Assembly: GCA_964469265.1 (NCBI GenBank)
Contig: CAYXYF010000004.1
Coordinates: 1-64,000 of the forward strand
Length of the DNA stretch: 64,000 nucleotides
Direction of reading: 5' to 3'
Origin: JAEYZS01 sp964469265
GTDB taxonomy: Bacteria; Bdellovibrionota; Bdellovibrionia; Bdellovibrionales; JAEYZS01
In this document: piece by piece, positions 42,934-52,650 of the stretch
Layout of the letters: every line of letters begins with the position of its first letter
Position numbering within the stretch: position 1 is the stretch's first letter
The notes under the pieces: model-generated
Told to the model about the DNA's origin: nothing
Database searches by the model: none
The model's input: the letters and a program-made list of their open reading frames with translations, nothing else
Translations under genes and position numbers: made by a program

Positions 42934-44289
42934 TTACTGAAGGATCGGACGAATAATAACATCGACGCGGCGGTTTTGCGCGCGGCCATCTCTTGTACGG
43001 TTGGAAGCAATGGGCTCTTGATCTCCATAGCCATTGGCTATGATATTCCACTCATCGACGACAACATTTTCTACAAGATAATTGCGAACGGCATCCGCAC
43101 GAGCCTCTGAGAGTCTTGAGTTAATCTCTGGTGAGCCAGTGGAGTCCGTGTGACCTTGTATTTCAATTTCTGCAGCTCCAATGGATTCAATAACAGACTG
43201 AAGCTTACTTAAAAGAGAATAGTTGTCAGCAGGAAGGTCTGCTTGTCCGCTTGGGAAGCGAAGACCTTTAAGACGTATAATCAAAATGTCGTCTTGTCTG
43301 TAGACATCGGCTTCTTGCTCGTTAAATTGAGTGCGGGCTTCTTGAAGCTTTTCATCAAGGGCTATCTGGTCTGTCATCTCAGAATTTTCCGCTGCAATAA
43401 CCGAGAGCTCTTGATCTCGTGCACCTAGCTCTTCTTGAGTAGTCATAAGAGCAGATTGCAATTCTCGCTGCGCTAAGCCTTCCTGTTCTAGCTCCAGTGC
43501 AAGTTGTTCGGGAGTCTTGTTTTTATTTGCATTTGAATCCCGAGTGATTCGCAATGCGCGTTCTGCGGCTTCACGTGCTTTTGTTCCAACTTCTCCTATA
43601 CGGATTTTGTCATCTCTGCTTGCTGTAATCAATGCATCAGCGTCTTTAAGACGTTTTTCTGCTAAGGCCAGAGTTTGTGGTGCGATATCTTCGGCGCCTT
43701 CATTTTTAGCTTGCTCAATTTGTTCGCGAGCAGGGCCAAGTTCTTTGGCTTTAATTGCCTCAAGCTCAACGGCCATATATTGATCTAAAAGCTCCTGCCG
43801 GTCTTCACCATCAACTTTGAAATTTCCATCTTCAAAATCTTTAGCAATATCAATTAGCTTCTCATCGGCCTCTTTCAGTAACTCGCCACTGTATTCTGGT
43901 GCCTCGGCTTCTAAGGTGCGTTTTCTTACGTCAACGATTTCAGGAATAGTATCGGCACCCGTACGTGCCACACCGATGGCCTGGAGTAACCATGCATTAC
44001 CAAGTGCAACTTCTTTTAAAATATCTTCGTTATCTTTGTTGTCGTCACGAGCTTCTTTGGCCTCTTCAAGTTGTTTTTCGGCTTTTTCGAACTTATCCGG
44101 TGATAGAACATTGACCTGATCTTGTCTTGCATTCTCTAAATTCCCTTGAAGGCTTTCGATTTCTTCAGTCGGATTTGCGTCCCTTGGAAATTCCTGAATT
44201 TCAGGAGTCGATGAGCAAGCTGCGAAGAAAAGTAAAGAGATTAAAAACCCAAACCAGCCTACTTGTTTTATTTGTTTAATCAGTTCCAT
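42934..44289 (-). CDS. OmpA-family lipoprotein with DUF4398-like repeats
   Basis: 451 residues. The lipobox FAAC (Cys25) gives a lipid anchor. Two Ala/Glu/Lys-rich DUF4398-like helical regions (about 40-120 and 165-240) are followed by a coiled-coil segment and a C-terminal OmpA domain (about 330-451) with IEIQGHTDSTGSPEINSRLS and LSEARADAVRNYLV, which bind peptidoglycan meso-diaminopimelate. It probably links the outer membrane to the wall. A 60-residue membrane protein gene is upstream on the same strand. Confidence 0.85.
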   Translation of the reverse strand: MELIKQIKQVGWFGFLISLLFFAACSSTPEIQEFPRDANPTEEIESLQGNLENARQDQVNVLSPDKFEKAEKQLEEAKEARDDNKDNEDILKEVALGNAWLLQAIGVARTGADTIPEIVDVRKRTLEAEAPEYSGELLKEADEKLIDIAKDFEDGNFKVDGEDRQELLDQYMAVELEAIKAKELGPAREQIEQAKNEGAEDIAPQTLALAEKRLKDADALITASRDDKIRIGEVGTKAREAAERALRITRDSNANKNKTPEQLALELEQEGLAQRELQSALMTTQEELGARDQELSVIAAENSEMTDQIALDEKLQEARTQFNEQEADVYRQDDILIIRLKGLRFPSGQADLPADNYSLLSKLQSVIESIGAAEIEIQGHTDSTGSPEINSRLSEARADAVRNYLVENVVVDEWNIIANGYGDQEPIASNRTRDGRAQNRRVDVIIRPILQ

Positions 44290-44317
44290 GTGATCTCCTC
44301 AATAAGTGTTTAAAATT

Positions 44318-44500
44318 TTAATTTCGGTCGTAATTATTATGGTTTGTTTCAGCTGGATCGAAGGGAGTCGCTGTTAGTGGTTCGGAGGTGCTATGACTGT
44401 TTATTGACATTTTATTTTCTCGAAATTCAATAACAGTGATAAGAGTCATTGTTATTGCTAGCACTGCTAATACGATACAAATTTTTAAGAATGTTTTCAT
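44318..44500 (-). CDS. Small single-pass membrane protein, unknown
   Basis: 60 residues: one membrane helix (LKICIVLAVLAITMTLITVI), then a hydrophilic Ser/Thr/Asn-rich tail. A strong AAGGAAGGGG ribosome binding site stands before the ATG, which argues that it is real. Leftward, 28 bases before the OmpA-like lipoprotein gene, so probably co-transcribed. Function unknown. Confidence 0.6.
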   Translation of the reverse strand: MKTFLKICIVLAVLAITMTLITVIEFRENKMSINSHSTSEPLTATPFDPAETNHNNYDRN

Positions 44501-44648
44501 GGCCCCTTCCTTTTAAGAATTATTTTGTAAATTCAAGCGAATACTAGCATCAACGACGGTATTTACGTGTTTAGTTTGTGACATAAATTTGCGGGAGACT
44601 TCAAATTTAAAGTGGATAGTTTGGGCGTTTTAAAATACTGTCTTACCT

Positions 44649-45551
44649 ATGTTGTTACAAGAACGCCATGTTTATGTCTGCCATACCAACTATAAAGAAG
44701 AACTCTTGCGAGAACTTGGTACGGTTGAAGAAGATTTGGGGCAGTATGTAGTCAGTCCCGTCCGCCTTGAAGACTCCGTATGGGCACAAGATATTTTATA
44801 CAGTGTAAAGAAAATTGAATTTGATTCCATTTCTCAGGCGGCCAAAGCGTTAAAAGATATTCATTCCCATTGGACGGGAGATTCTTTATCACACCACCGA
44901 CGGGCATCACTTATCCAAGAAAAACTAAACTATTTTAAGCATCCAGTGCTAGAGTTTTTAGGCGATATGCCAGCAAAAAAGTTTGGACTTTGGATAATGG
45001 TAAATGAAAACACTATCTATGCATCTGCTGATACCCGATCGCCAATTCCTTTTGGAATAATTAATTTTAACGAAGATAAAAAAACTCCTCCTTCTAGAGC
45101 TTATTTGAAACTTTGGGAAACATTTACTGTCTTAAAAGCTTTACCTATAAAAACAGATAGAGTTATTGATCTTGGAAGCTGTCCTGGGGGATGGTCATGG
45201 GTGCTTTCTCAAGTTGCAAATGAAGTGGTGAGTGTGGATAAAGCTCCTCTTGATGAGAAGATTGCACGTATAAAGAATATTCATTTTATTAAAAAAGATG
45301 CTTTTAAATTAAACCCGTCTGAAGTGGGACCAGTGGATTGGCTCTTCTCTGATATTATTTGTGAGCCAAATCGTCTCTATGAACTTGTTCAGGTATGGAA
45401 AAACTTTGGGGTTGTAAACTTTGTTTGCACTATAAAATTTAAAGGAAAAACAGATTTTGATGCTCTAGAGCGGTTTAAAAGCATTTCTGGGTCTCAGTTG
45501 CGACATCTCTATAACAACAAGCACGAAATTACGTGGATTCTCACGCCATAA
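44649..45551 (+). CDS. RlmM-like rRNA 2'-O-ribose methyltransferase
   Basis: 300 residues. The SAM-binding motif I is DLGSCPGGWSWVL, followed by VVSVDKAPL, and the later KDAFKLNPSEV, DWLFSDIIC and CTIKFKGKTDF fit the FtsJ/RlmM group with a K-D-K-E-type catalytic set. The N-terminal part (about 1-150) is a variable RNA-binding region. It is shorter than E. coli RlmM (366 residues). The expected product is a 2'-O-methylated nucleotide in 23S rRNA (by homology), not certain. Confidence 0.78.
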   Translation: MLLQERHVYVCHTNYKEELLRELGTVEEDLGQYVVSPVRLEDSVWAQDILYSVKKIEFDSISQAAKALKDIHSHWTGDSLSHHRRASLIQEKLNYFKHPVLEFLGDMPAKKFGLWIMVNENTIYASADTRSPIPFGIINFNEDKKTPPSRAYLKLWETFTVLKALPIKTDRVIDLGSCPGGWSWVLSQVANEVVSVDKAPLDEKIARIKNIHFIKKDAFKLNPSEVGPVDWLFSDIICEPNRLYELVQVWKNFGVVNFVCTIKFKGKTDFDALERFKSISGSQLRHLYNNKHEITWILTP

Positions 45552-45570
45552 AATACTAGTATCGCTCGTT

Positions 45571-46113
45571 ATGGCAAAGCTCATTTTATCAATTGTTATT
45601 GCAGTTTCTTCTTCCATCAGCTTAGCGGATACTTGGAAGCCATGGGGATTTGAAAACTACTCCAGAGACGAACGAAAAATCATTTACCGTTTAGATACTT
45701 TAACGAATATAAATAAGTCCCTTGTTCATATGCTATTTGAAGGTGCAAGATTTTCTAATTGTGATGTCAAGGCTCATATGACTCCAAACGGAGTGGTGGT
45801 CTCGCTTGCTCACTTCGACTCCAAAAGAGCTTTTGGAATTTCTGTAGACACTAATAACGCGCTTTTTAGCGATATCTTCTTTAGAAGTAAGAATCACGCG
45901 ACCTATATTTTAGTTTCTGAACAAAAAGTAGTTACGCCAGATCCTAATGTAGAGTCCCTGACGTATCTCATGTACTTTGATGTGAACTTCGACGGTACAA
46001 TTCGTGAGCTTAAAATATTTAGTCGAATCAATAAAATTAAAAAGCCGTTGCTTCCGATGCTGGGTCGATCTGAGCGCTACTTTGACATTGGCCCTCATGC
46101 GGTATGTCGATAG
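45571..46113 (+). CDS. Secreted protein of unknown function
   Basis: 180 residues with a signal peptide (MAKLILSIVIAVSSSISLAD), mature start DTWKPWGFENYSRDE. The remaining part is mixed alpha/beta with two cysteines (residue ~64 in NCDVKAH and ~179 at the C-terminus HAVCR), possibly a disulphide. It follows the methyltransferase gene by 19 bases. No family recognised. Confidence 0.55.
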   Translation: MAKLILSIVIAVSSSISLADTWKPWGFENYSRDERKIIYRLDTLTNINKSLVHMLFEGARFSNCDVKAHMTPNGVVVSLAHFDSKRAFGISVDTNNALFSDIFFRSKNHATYILVSEQKVVTPDPNVESLTYLMYFDVNFDGTIRELKIFSRINKIKKPLLPMLGRSERYFDIGPHAVCR

Positions 46114-46131
46114 GACATTTTGCCAAGTCTG

Positions 46132-46166
46132 TCCTAACTTAATCCTAACAGTTCGCCTTATAAAAT
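46132..46166 (+). promoter_or_regulatory. PhoB box and -10 element before pstS
   Basis: TCCTAAC occurs twice in direct orientation at 46132 and 46143, an 11-base period as in Pho boxes, and TATAAAAT (46159-46166) follows nine bases after the second copy, where PhoB-dependent promoters have their -10. The unit sequence differs from E. coli TGTCAT, but the spacing fits. Expected activation under phosphate starvation by the PhoBR pair encoded downstream. Confidence 0.6.
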
Positions 46167-46208
46167 TAGATTAGTATTTCTAGTAGAAGCTAAATATGGA
46201 GCGTCTAC

Positions 46209-47210
46209 ATGAAGCTGGGTTTGATTCTGTTTATTGTGTTTTCCACAAATTCCTTGTTTGCCGATCAACTCATCACTGGTGCGGGTGCGACGTTTCCTTA
46301 TCCACTATATTCAAAATGGTTTAGCGAGTACTCAAAACAAAACAAAGACGTGCGAATCAATTACCAATCCATCGGAAGTGGAGCGGGCATTAAGCAGCTG
46401 ACATCAAAGACCGTTGACTTTGGGGCATCAGATGCGCCGATGTCAGATAAAGAGTTAGAAAATGCAAAAGGAAAAGTTGTGCACATTCCAACAGTTCTTG
46501 GTGCAGTAGTTATTAGTTACAACCTAGAGGGAGTATCAGAGTTAAATCTTTCTTCCGACACGTTGGCAGGTATATTTATCGGCCAAATAAAAAAGTGGAA
46601 TAATGAGCAGATCCAAAAAGACAATCCCAATCAAAAGCTTCCTAATCTTGATATTACTCCAATCTATCGCGCCGACGGCAGCGGAACGACAGCTGTCTTT
46701 ACAGACTATTTGGCTAAAGTTTCACCAGAATGGAAAAATCAGGTCGGAGCAGGGAAAGCTGTTCGGTGGAAAGCTGGCTTAGGTGGAAAGGGAAATGAGG
46801 GTGTATCTGCTCTTTTAAAACAAATTCCAGCAAGCATTGGTTATGTTGAACAGGCATTTGCGATAACAAATAAAATTCCTATAGCGGCCATAAAAAACAC
46901 TGCAGGCCAATTTGTAATGCCGACATTTGATTCCGTCACCGCTGCTGCGACGACATCTCTTGCAAATATACCTGAAGACTTTCGTGTCTCCATTACAAAC
47001 CCGTCGGGGAAGGGAGCCTACCCAGTAGCCGCATTCACTTATATTCTTGTCTATCAAAAGCTCCCAGAAAAAAATGGCGCTGAGATAATAAAACTTCTTA
47101 ACTGGATGATGGATAAAGGTCAGACCTATGCGAAGGACCTATCGTATTCGCCGCTTCCAGACGGTCTGAGATTAAAAGTAAAAGAAAAAATCGCAAAACT
47201 GGAGCCGTAG
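46209..47210 (+). CDS. pstS: Phosphate ABC transporter periplasmic binding protein PstS
   Basis: 333 residues. Signal peptide (about 1-18), then LITGAGATFPYPLYSKWF, the PstS hallmark, with YQSIGSGAGIKQLTSKTVDFGASDAPM and RADGSGTTAVFTDYL forming the phosphate-binding site. Binds inorganic phosphate in the periplasm and delivers it to PstCA. GGAG nine bases before the ATG. First of the pstSCAB-phoU-phoB-phoR operon, behind a PhoB-box promoter. Confidence 0.97.
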   Translation: MKLGLILFIVFSTNSLFADQLITGAGATFPYPLYSKWFSEYSKQNKDVRINYQSIGSGAGIKQLTSKTVDFGASDAPMSDKELENAKGKVVHIPTVLGAVVISYNLEGVSELNLSSDTLAGIFIGQIKKWNNEQIQKDNPNQKLPNLDITPIYRADGSGTTAVFTDYLAKVSPEWKNQVGAGKAVRWKAGLGGKGNEGVSALLKQIPASIGYVEQAFAITNKIPIAAIKNTAGQFVMPTFDSVTAAATTSLANIPEDFRVSITNPSGKGAYPVAAFTYILVYQKLPEKNGAEIIKLLNWMMDKGQTYAKDLSYSPLPDGLRLKVKEKIAKLEP

Positions 47211-47213
47211 CGT

Positions 47214-48146
47214 TTGCAAAAAAGATCTGACTTACATTTAGGTGATCAAGTATTTTATTGGACGTTAAAAGGCGTAGCTTTTTCGATTATCATTTTGTTA
47301 GCCGCGTTTTTTATTCTTCTGTTAAAGATGTCCTGGCCAGCCATTTCAAATAGTGGGATTAGTTTTTTTTGGACCAACGATTGGAATCCCGTGACAGAAG
47401 TCTACGGAGCATTGCCTTTTATATTCGGAACTGTCGTTACATCTGTTGTAGCCCTGATTTTATCCGTTCCTGTAAGTTTGGGGGCAGCACTTTTAATTAC
47501 GGAAATCACACGCGGTCAGCTGAGAAAAGTTTTGGGCTTCTTAGTTGAAATGCTCGCTGCAATTCCCAGCGTGGTATATGGTCTTTGGGGACTATTTGTT
47601 ATTGTTCCTTACTTAAGAACGACGGTGCAGCCTTTTTTAAAAAAATATTTTGGATTCCTGCCATTTTTTGAAGGAGCACCTATTGGTGTGGGCATTTTGG
47701 CTGCGGGCGTGGTTTTAGCCATTATGATCACACCGACTATTGCAACAATTTGCCGAGAAATTTTCTTAACGATTCCAAAGGTAAATAAAGAAGGTGCTCT
47801 TGCTTTGGGGGCTACAAAATGGGAGATGATTAATCTCACAGTCCTCAAAGGTTCCCTTTCAGGGGTTTTAGGCGCTATCATTCTAGGCATGGGAAGGGCA
47901 TTGGGAGAGACAATGGCTGTTGCCATGGTCATTGGTAATCGCCCAGAGATTACAGCATCGTTATTTAGCCCAGCTCAGAGCATGGCGAGTTTGCTAGCCA
48001 ACGAATATGCTGAAGCATCGACAGATTTGCATATCGCATCACTGACTGCAATTGGTCTTGGTCTTATGTTGGTTTCACTTATTGTAAACTCCATAGCGCG
48101 TCTTATTGTCTGGAAAGTTGGAAGACGTTTTAAGGGGGCAAAGTGA
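47214..48146 (+). CDS. pstC: Phosphate ABC transporter permease PstC
   Basis: 310 residues with six predicted membrane helices and the conserved cytoplasmic loop (EAA-like ALALGATKWEMINLTVLKGS). TTG start at 47214 with GGAG about ten bases upstream. Forms the channel with PstA. ATG/GTG overlap with pstA of four bases. Confidence 0.95.
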   Translation: MQKRSDLHLGDQVFYWTLKGVAFSIIILLAAFFILLLKMSWPAISNSGISFFWTNDWNPVTEVYGALPFIFGTVVTSVVALILSVPVSLGAALLITEITRGQLRKVLGFLVEMLAAIPSVVYGLWGLFVIVPYLRTTVQPFLKKYFGFLPFFEGAPIGVGILAAGVVLAIMITPTIATICREIFLTIPKVNKEGALALGATKWEMINLTVLKGSLSGVLGAIILGMGRALGETMAVAMVIGNRPEITASLFSPAQSMASLLANEYAEASTDLHIASLTAIGLGLMLVSLIVNSIARLIVWKVGRRFKGAK

Positions 48147-49018
48147 GAAGCAACCTTCGTCGTGTCTTAAGCATTAACGACTACAAAAGAAAACTTACAA
48201 ACACGTTGATGATGGTTTTTATCGTCGTTGCCTCTGCTCTTGCGATATTTCCTCTTTTGAGTGTTTTTAGTTTTGTTTTCCAGAAAGGCTTTGCTGCATT
48301 ATCTTGGGACTTTTTTACAAACCTACCTGCACCCGTCGGAGAATCGGGTGGTGGGATTGCACAAAGTATTGCTGGAAGTGGGATGTTAATTCTGTTAGCA
48401 AGTTTAATTGGAGTTCCATGGGGAATGGCATCAGGAATTTATATTGCTGAATATGGTCACGGTAAAAGCGCATGGTTTTTACGTTTTTCAAATGATCTTT
48501 TAATGGGAGTTCCATCGATTGTTGTAGGGTTATTTGTATACTCCATCGTAGTTGCGCCCATGCAAGGGTTTTCGCTTTTAGCTGGTGGAATTGCACTGGG
48601 AATAATTATGATTCCAATTGTGTCTCGTTCAACAGAGGAGATTCTTAAAACAGTGCCTCATCATATCCGAGAAGCAGGCCTTGCACTGGGCATATCTCGT
48701 TACAAAGTGATTTTAAATATTATTTTAAGAGGAAGTTGGGGAGCAATTATAACAGGAGTGATACTGAGTATTGCCCGCATCAGTGGGGAAACTGCTCCAC
48801 TATTGTTTACATCTTTTAATAATCAGTTTTGGTCGTTTTCGCCGACCGAGCCAGTTTCCTCTTTGCCAATTCAAATTTATACATACGCAATTAGCCCCTT
48901 TGAAGACTGGCAAACTCAGGCGTGGGGCGCAGCTTTAGTGTTAATTTTATTTATTTTGATTATCAATATATGTGTGCGTTTAATATTCTCACAATCCGAT
49001 CGACGGAGAAGAAAATAA
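48143..49018 (+). CDS. pstA: Phosphate ABC transporter permease PstA
   Basis: 291 residues with about six membrane helices and the EAA loop (EAGLALGISRYKVILNIILRGS). GTG start at 48143 overlapping pstC; GGGGGC precedes it. Forms the translocation pore with PstC. pstB begins one base after the stop. Confidence 0.95.
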   Translation: MRSNLRRVLSINDYKRKLTNTLMMVFIVVASALAIFPLLSVFSFVFQKGFAALSWDFFTNLPAPVGESGGGIAQSIAGSGMLILLASLIGVPWGMASGIYIAEYGHGKSAWFLRFSNDLLMGVPSIVVGLFVYSIVVAPMQGFSLLAGGIALGIIMIPIVSRSTEEILKTVPHHIREAGLALGISRYKVILNIILRGSWGAIITGVILSIARISGETAPLLFTSFNNQFWSFSPTEPVSSLPIQIYTYAISPFEDWQTQAWGAALVLILFILIINICVRLIFSQSDRRRRK

Positions 49019-49019
49019 A

Positions 49020-49787
49020 ATGAGCAAAAAGACAAACCTACTTGAAGTTAAAAATTTAAATGCCTGGTTTGATGATTTCCAAGCCCTGAGAGACATCAAT
49101 TTATCAGCGCAAGAAAATGATATTCTTGCTCTAATCGGCCCCTCAGGTTGTGGTAAGTCGACCTTTATCAGATGTCTTAACCGCCTTCATGAAGAAGTGC
49201 CCAGTGCCCGAGTTAAAGGCGAAGTTTTTATTAACGGTGAAGACATCTATAAAAGAGGAACGGACCCCGTTAAAGTCAGGCGAAATGTGGGAATGGTCTT
49301 TCAAAAGCCCAATCCTTTTCCTGGCCTCACGATCTTTGAGAATGTAGCTATAGGATTAAAGCTATCTGGAGTGAAAAGAAAGTCTATCTTAAGCGGAATA
49401 GTTGAAAAGTCCTTAAAGCAAGCAGCCCTATGGGATGAAGTAAAAGATAAACTCAACCAACCTGGTACAAGTTTATCTGGGGGACAGCAACAAAGGTTGT
49501 GCATTGCCCGGGCTTTGGCGGTCAGCCCCCCAATCCTACTTATGGACGAGCCCACAAGCGCGCTAGACCCGATTTCGACGGCCCGGATAGAAGACCTTTT
49601 ACAAGATCTTCGAAAGCATGTAACAATAGTTATTGTGACTCATAATATGCAGCAGGCATCAAGAGTATCATCGAAGACAGCATTCTTTTTGTCTGGAAAA
49701 ATTATTGAATTTGGTGCGACAGCGCAAATATTCACAAAGCCTAAGAACTTAAAGACTGAAGAATACATTACTGGAAGATTCGGTTGA
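49020..49787 (+). CDS. pstB: Phosphate ABC transporter ATP-binding protein PstB
   Basis: 255 residues. Walker A GPSGCGKST, ABC signature SLSGGQQQRLCIARALAV and Walker B ILLMDEPTSALDP are intact, with the PstB-type RCLNRLHEEVPSA segment. Hydrolyses ATP to drive phosphate import. Cytoplasmic face of the inner membrane. Confidence 0.97.
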   Translation: MSKKTNLLEVKNLNAWFDDFQALRDINLSAQENDILALIGPSGCGKSTFIRCLNRLHEEVPSARVKGEVFINGEDIYKRGTDPVKVRRNVGMVFQKPNPFPGLTIFENVAIGLKLSGVKRKSILSGIVEKSLKQAALWDEVKDKLNQPGTSLSGGQQQRLCIARALAVSPPILLMDEPTSALDPISTARIEDLLQDLRKHVTIVIVTHNMQQASRVSSKTAFFLSGKIIEFGATAQIFTKPKNLKTEEYITGRFG

Positions 49788-49798
49788 TAGGAAAGAGT

Positions 49799-50470
49799 AT
49801 GTCAGAGCAACAGAAAGAATTGGAACAATTAAAAAACGTCCTCTCACAAATGGGCGGGTACGTTGAAGAGGCTCTTAAACAAGCCACACAAGCCCTTCTT
49901 GATCGAAACCCTCATAATCACGAACGTGTTCAGAGCATAGAAGATAAAATTAATGAGTCTCACTTATTAGTGGACAAGATGTGTTTAAATCTTTTGGCTA
50001 AGCTATCTCCGTTTGCTTCAGATTTAAGGTTGATATTAGCATGCTATAGAATGAATAGCGATCTTGAGCGCATGGGAGACCATGCACGCAATATCTCACG
50101 CGGTACAAGCCAGTATCTTTCACGAAAAGAAATTCCACACGAAAAGGAATTTTTAAAACTCATTAACGAAACGCGGTCTATGGTGGAGAGGTCTTTAAAT
50201 AGTTTCGTAAATCACGATGTTGACCTTGCAAAAGATGTCTTAAAGCAAGATGACATCGTTGATGAGCTTAAAGATTCTTTGACCCTAAAAATGAAAGATC
50301 TCATGAAGTCAGACCCAGCTTATGTCGAGTCAGCTTTAGATTTTATCTTGTTTGCGCGGAACCTCGAACGGATTGGCGATCTTGCAACAAATATTGCAGA
50401 AGATGTTATCTTCATATCGCTCGGAGACGACATAAGACATGGAAATATTGAGAAATCGAAGGAAGAATAA
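49799..50470 (+). CDS. phoU: Phosphate signalling protein PhoU
   Basis: 223 residues: two PhoU three-helix repeats with conserved ELERMGDHARNISR and the second ARNLERIGDLATNIAED. Links PstSCAB to PhoR and keeps the Pho regulon off when phosphate is abundant. I chose ATG at 49799, preceded by AGGAAAGAG; an in-frame TTG at 49784 is within pstB. Overlaps phoB by one base. Confidence 0.95.
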   Translation: MSEQQKELEQLKNVLSQMGGYVEEALKQATQALLDRNPHNHERVQSIEDKINESHLLVDKMCLNLLAKLSPFASDLRLILACYRMNSDLERMGDHARNISRGTSQYLSRKEIPHEKEFLKLINETRSMVERSLNSFVNHDVDLAKDVLKQDDIVDELKDSLTLKMKDLMKSDPAYVESALDFILFARNLERIGDLATNIAEDVIFISLGDDIRHGNIEKSKEE

Positions 50471-51153
50471 TGGTAGAAGTTTTGGTTGTCGAAGACGAGC
50501 GCGATATTAACGATCTTGTTTCTCTTCATTTTGAGCGAGCTGGTTATCGTGTCGACCAGGCCTTTGACGGAGTTGAAGGTTTAACCTTAGCTTTGAATAA
50601 AACATATTCTGTTATTGTCTTAGATTGGATGCTTCCAGGTAAAAGTGGTTTAGATCTTTTAAAAGAATTACGCATTCATAAAAACAGCAATAGTGTCGCC
50701 GTTATTATGGCCACAGCAAAAGGTCAGGCCGATGATATAATTTTAGCCCTTGAATCTGGCGCCGATGACTATATCGCAAAGCCCTACGACATTGACGTAT
50801 TAAAGGCTAGAGTCAAAGCCTTGTTAAGACGGGGCCCTATGGTCTCCGAATCTCAAAAATCGGTAATCAAGGTTCAAGGATTAGAATTAAACAGTAAAGA
50901 ACATAAAGTTCACTGCGACGGAAAAGAAGTTGATTTAACTATCTCAGAATTTAAATTGCTTGCAGCACTGATGATGAATTTAGGAGAGGTCTTATCCCGT
51001 AAAGAGCTAATTGCAGAAATTCAAGGAGAAGGCGTCAGCGTGGTCGATCGTTCCATCGACACGCATATGGTTGGATTACGAAAAAAGATCGGCCCCTGTG
51101 CAGATTTAATACAAACAGTGCGAGGAGTAGGTTACAAAATTGACAATGAATAA
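50470..51153 (+). CDS. phoB: Phosphate-response regulator PhoB/PhoP family
   Basis: 227 residues: receiver domain with phosphoacceptor Asp52 (VLDWMLPG) and Lys in IAKPYD, then an OmpR-type winged helix (about 130-227, ending DTHMVGLRKKI...IQTVRGVGYKI). Its position between phoU and phoR makes it PhoB. It would bind the Pho box upstream of pstS. ATG overlaps the phoU stop by one base. Confidence 0.94.
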   Translation: MVEVLVVEDERDINDLVSLHFERAGYRVDQAFDGVEGLTLALNKTYSVIVLDWMLPGKSGLDLLKELRIHKNSNSVAVIMATAKGQADDIILALESGADDYIAKPYDIDVLKARVKALLRRGPMVSESQKSVIKVQGLELNSKEHKVHCDGKEVDLTISEFKLLAALMMNLGEVLSRKELIAEIQGEGVSVVDRSIDTHMVGLRKKIGPCADLIQTVRGVGYKIDNE

Positions 51154-52603
51154 AAACGTAAAAACCAACTATCTGAAGACACTCGAGTTTCAAGCTGTAA
51201 AAAAGTTTTTACTTATATTTTTAATAGTTTCAATTGCGCTTTTTAGTTTTTATACTTTGCTGAATAACGCATTTTCTGAGGTCTTAGTTGATCAGCCCGA
51301 ACTTCAAAAATTATTTCTTCTTTATTATTCTTTATTCGCTATTTTTATTTTGGGAACTTACTTTGTTGTCGGAGTTGGTTTTTACCGACAGATATTTCTT
51401 CCTTTGCCACAGGTTTTAAGGCGGCTTCAGGATATAAAAGTCCATAAGAAAGAAAACGAACCTGAAGACTATTTCACAGAGCTTCCTGACTTTTGGAATG
51501 TTATTGAAGAAGAGGTTTTGGCCATCGCAAAGACCATTGGACGAAGACAGAAACATGCCGAACGCATAAGAAAAACCATAGAACGCATACTTGATGTCTT
51601 CCCCGAACCTACGCTCATTGTTGGAAACGATAGTGGGATTAACTATCTTAACTCTGCATTTAAGGAAATCTTCGGCGCTCACATTGAAAAAAGCACGGAA
51701 GACTTATACCTACATGATATCTTTCGAGAGCCAGATATACTATCTATGGTGACCGACATAAAATCTGAAACGATTGAAAAAGAAGTACAAGTTGCATTAA
51801 GAGATTCAAATCAGACAAAATTTTTTATTGCGTATAAAACTCCTTTTGCCACCCGACTAGAAGACGTCACTCAAGAATCGATGGTGATTTTTCATGATAT
51901 TACTTCTTTGAAACGAACTGAGCTTATGAAAGTCGATTTTGTATCTAATGTTTCTCATGAACTACGAACACCTATTACTTCTATTCAAGGTTACGTGAAG
52001 ACGTTGCGTGAAGATATTGCGTCTAACCGCCTTGAAAATGTCGATAAGTTTTTTGGTATCGTAGAATCTCAAGTTGATCGGCTCAGCTTATTGATTCGAG
52101 ACTTGTTGGAGTTATCTTTTTTAGAATCCAGCACCACGTTAACTAAAACTCAAATTGGCGTTCGCTCGTTGACAGAAAAGATATTAAGTCAGTTTGAAAT
52201 GGAATTTAAAAGCGGCGAATACTCTGTTGTGGGAACTTATGATGTGGATTCAGTTGATGGGGAGCCTCGTTTAATTGAGCAGATCCTAACCAATCTGATT
52301 CAAAACGCACTACGGTACACACCACCAGGAACAAATATTCAGGTCACCTGGCGAAAATCTCCGAGCGGTGTTGAGCTTGTATTTAAAGATAATGGACCTG
52401 GAATTTCAGAAGAACATGTTGATCGGCTTTTTGAGCGCTTTTACCGTGTAGACCCACACCGTTCAAGATCACGCGGTGGAACAGGCTTAGGACTGTCGAT
52501 CGTAAAGCATATCATGCAGCGACATGATGGAAGTGTGCGACTTTCTTCAAAACTGGGTCATGGTATGGAGTTCATCTGCACTTTTCCTGATAAAAAATCT
52601 TGA
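51146..52603 (+). CDS. phoR: Phosphate sensor histidine kinase PhoR
   Basis: 485 residues: two N-terminal membrane segments (around 20-45 and 55-85), a HAMP-like or linker region, a PAS domain (ILDVFPEPTLIVGNDSGINYL), HisKA with the phosphorylated His in SNVSHELRTPITSI, and an HATPase domain (LTNLIQNALRYTPPG, GTGLGLSIVKHI). Last gene of the pst-pho operon. I chose ATG at 51146; a TTG two codons earlier is possible. Overlaps phoB by eight bases. Confidence 0.93.
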   Translation: MNKNVKTNYLKTLEFQAVKKFLLIFLIVSIALFSFYTLLNNAFSEVLVDQPELQKLFLLYYSLFAIFILGTYFVVGVGFYRQIFLPLPQVLRRLQDIKVHKKENEPEDYFTELPDFWNVIEEEVLAIAKTIGRRQKHAERIRKTIERILDVFPEPTLIVGNDSGINYLNSAFKEIFGAHIEKSTEDLYLHDIFREPDILSMVTDIKSETIEKEVQVALRDSNQTKFFIAYKTPFATRLEDVTQESMVIFHDITSLKRTELMKVDFVSNVSHELRTPITSIQGYVKTLREDIASNRLENVDKFFGIVESQVDRLSLLIRDLLELSFLESSTTLTKTQIGVRSLTEKILSQFEMEFKSGEYSVVGTYDVDSVDGEPRLIEQILTNLIQNALRYTPPGTNIQVTWRKSPSGVELVFKDNGPGISEEHVDRLFERFYRVDPHRSRSRGGTGLGLSIVKHIMQRHDGSVRLSSKLGHGMEFICTFPDKKS

Positions 52604-52650
52604 TGGACAAAACCTAAGCGAGTAATTTGTGCCTCAAAGGTAGGACCGTT

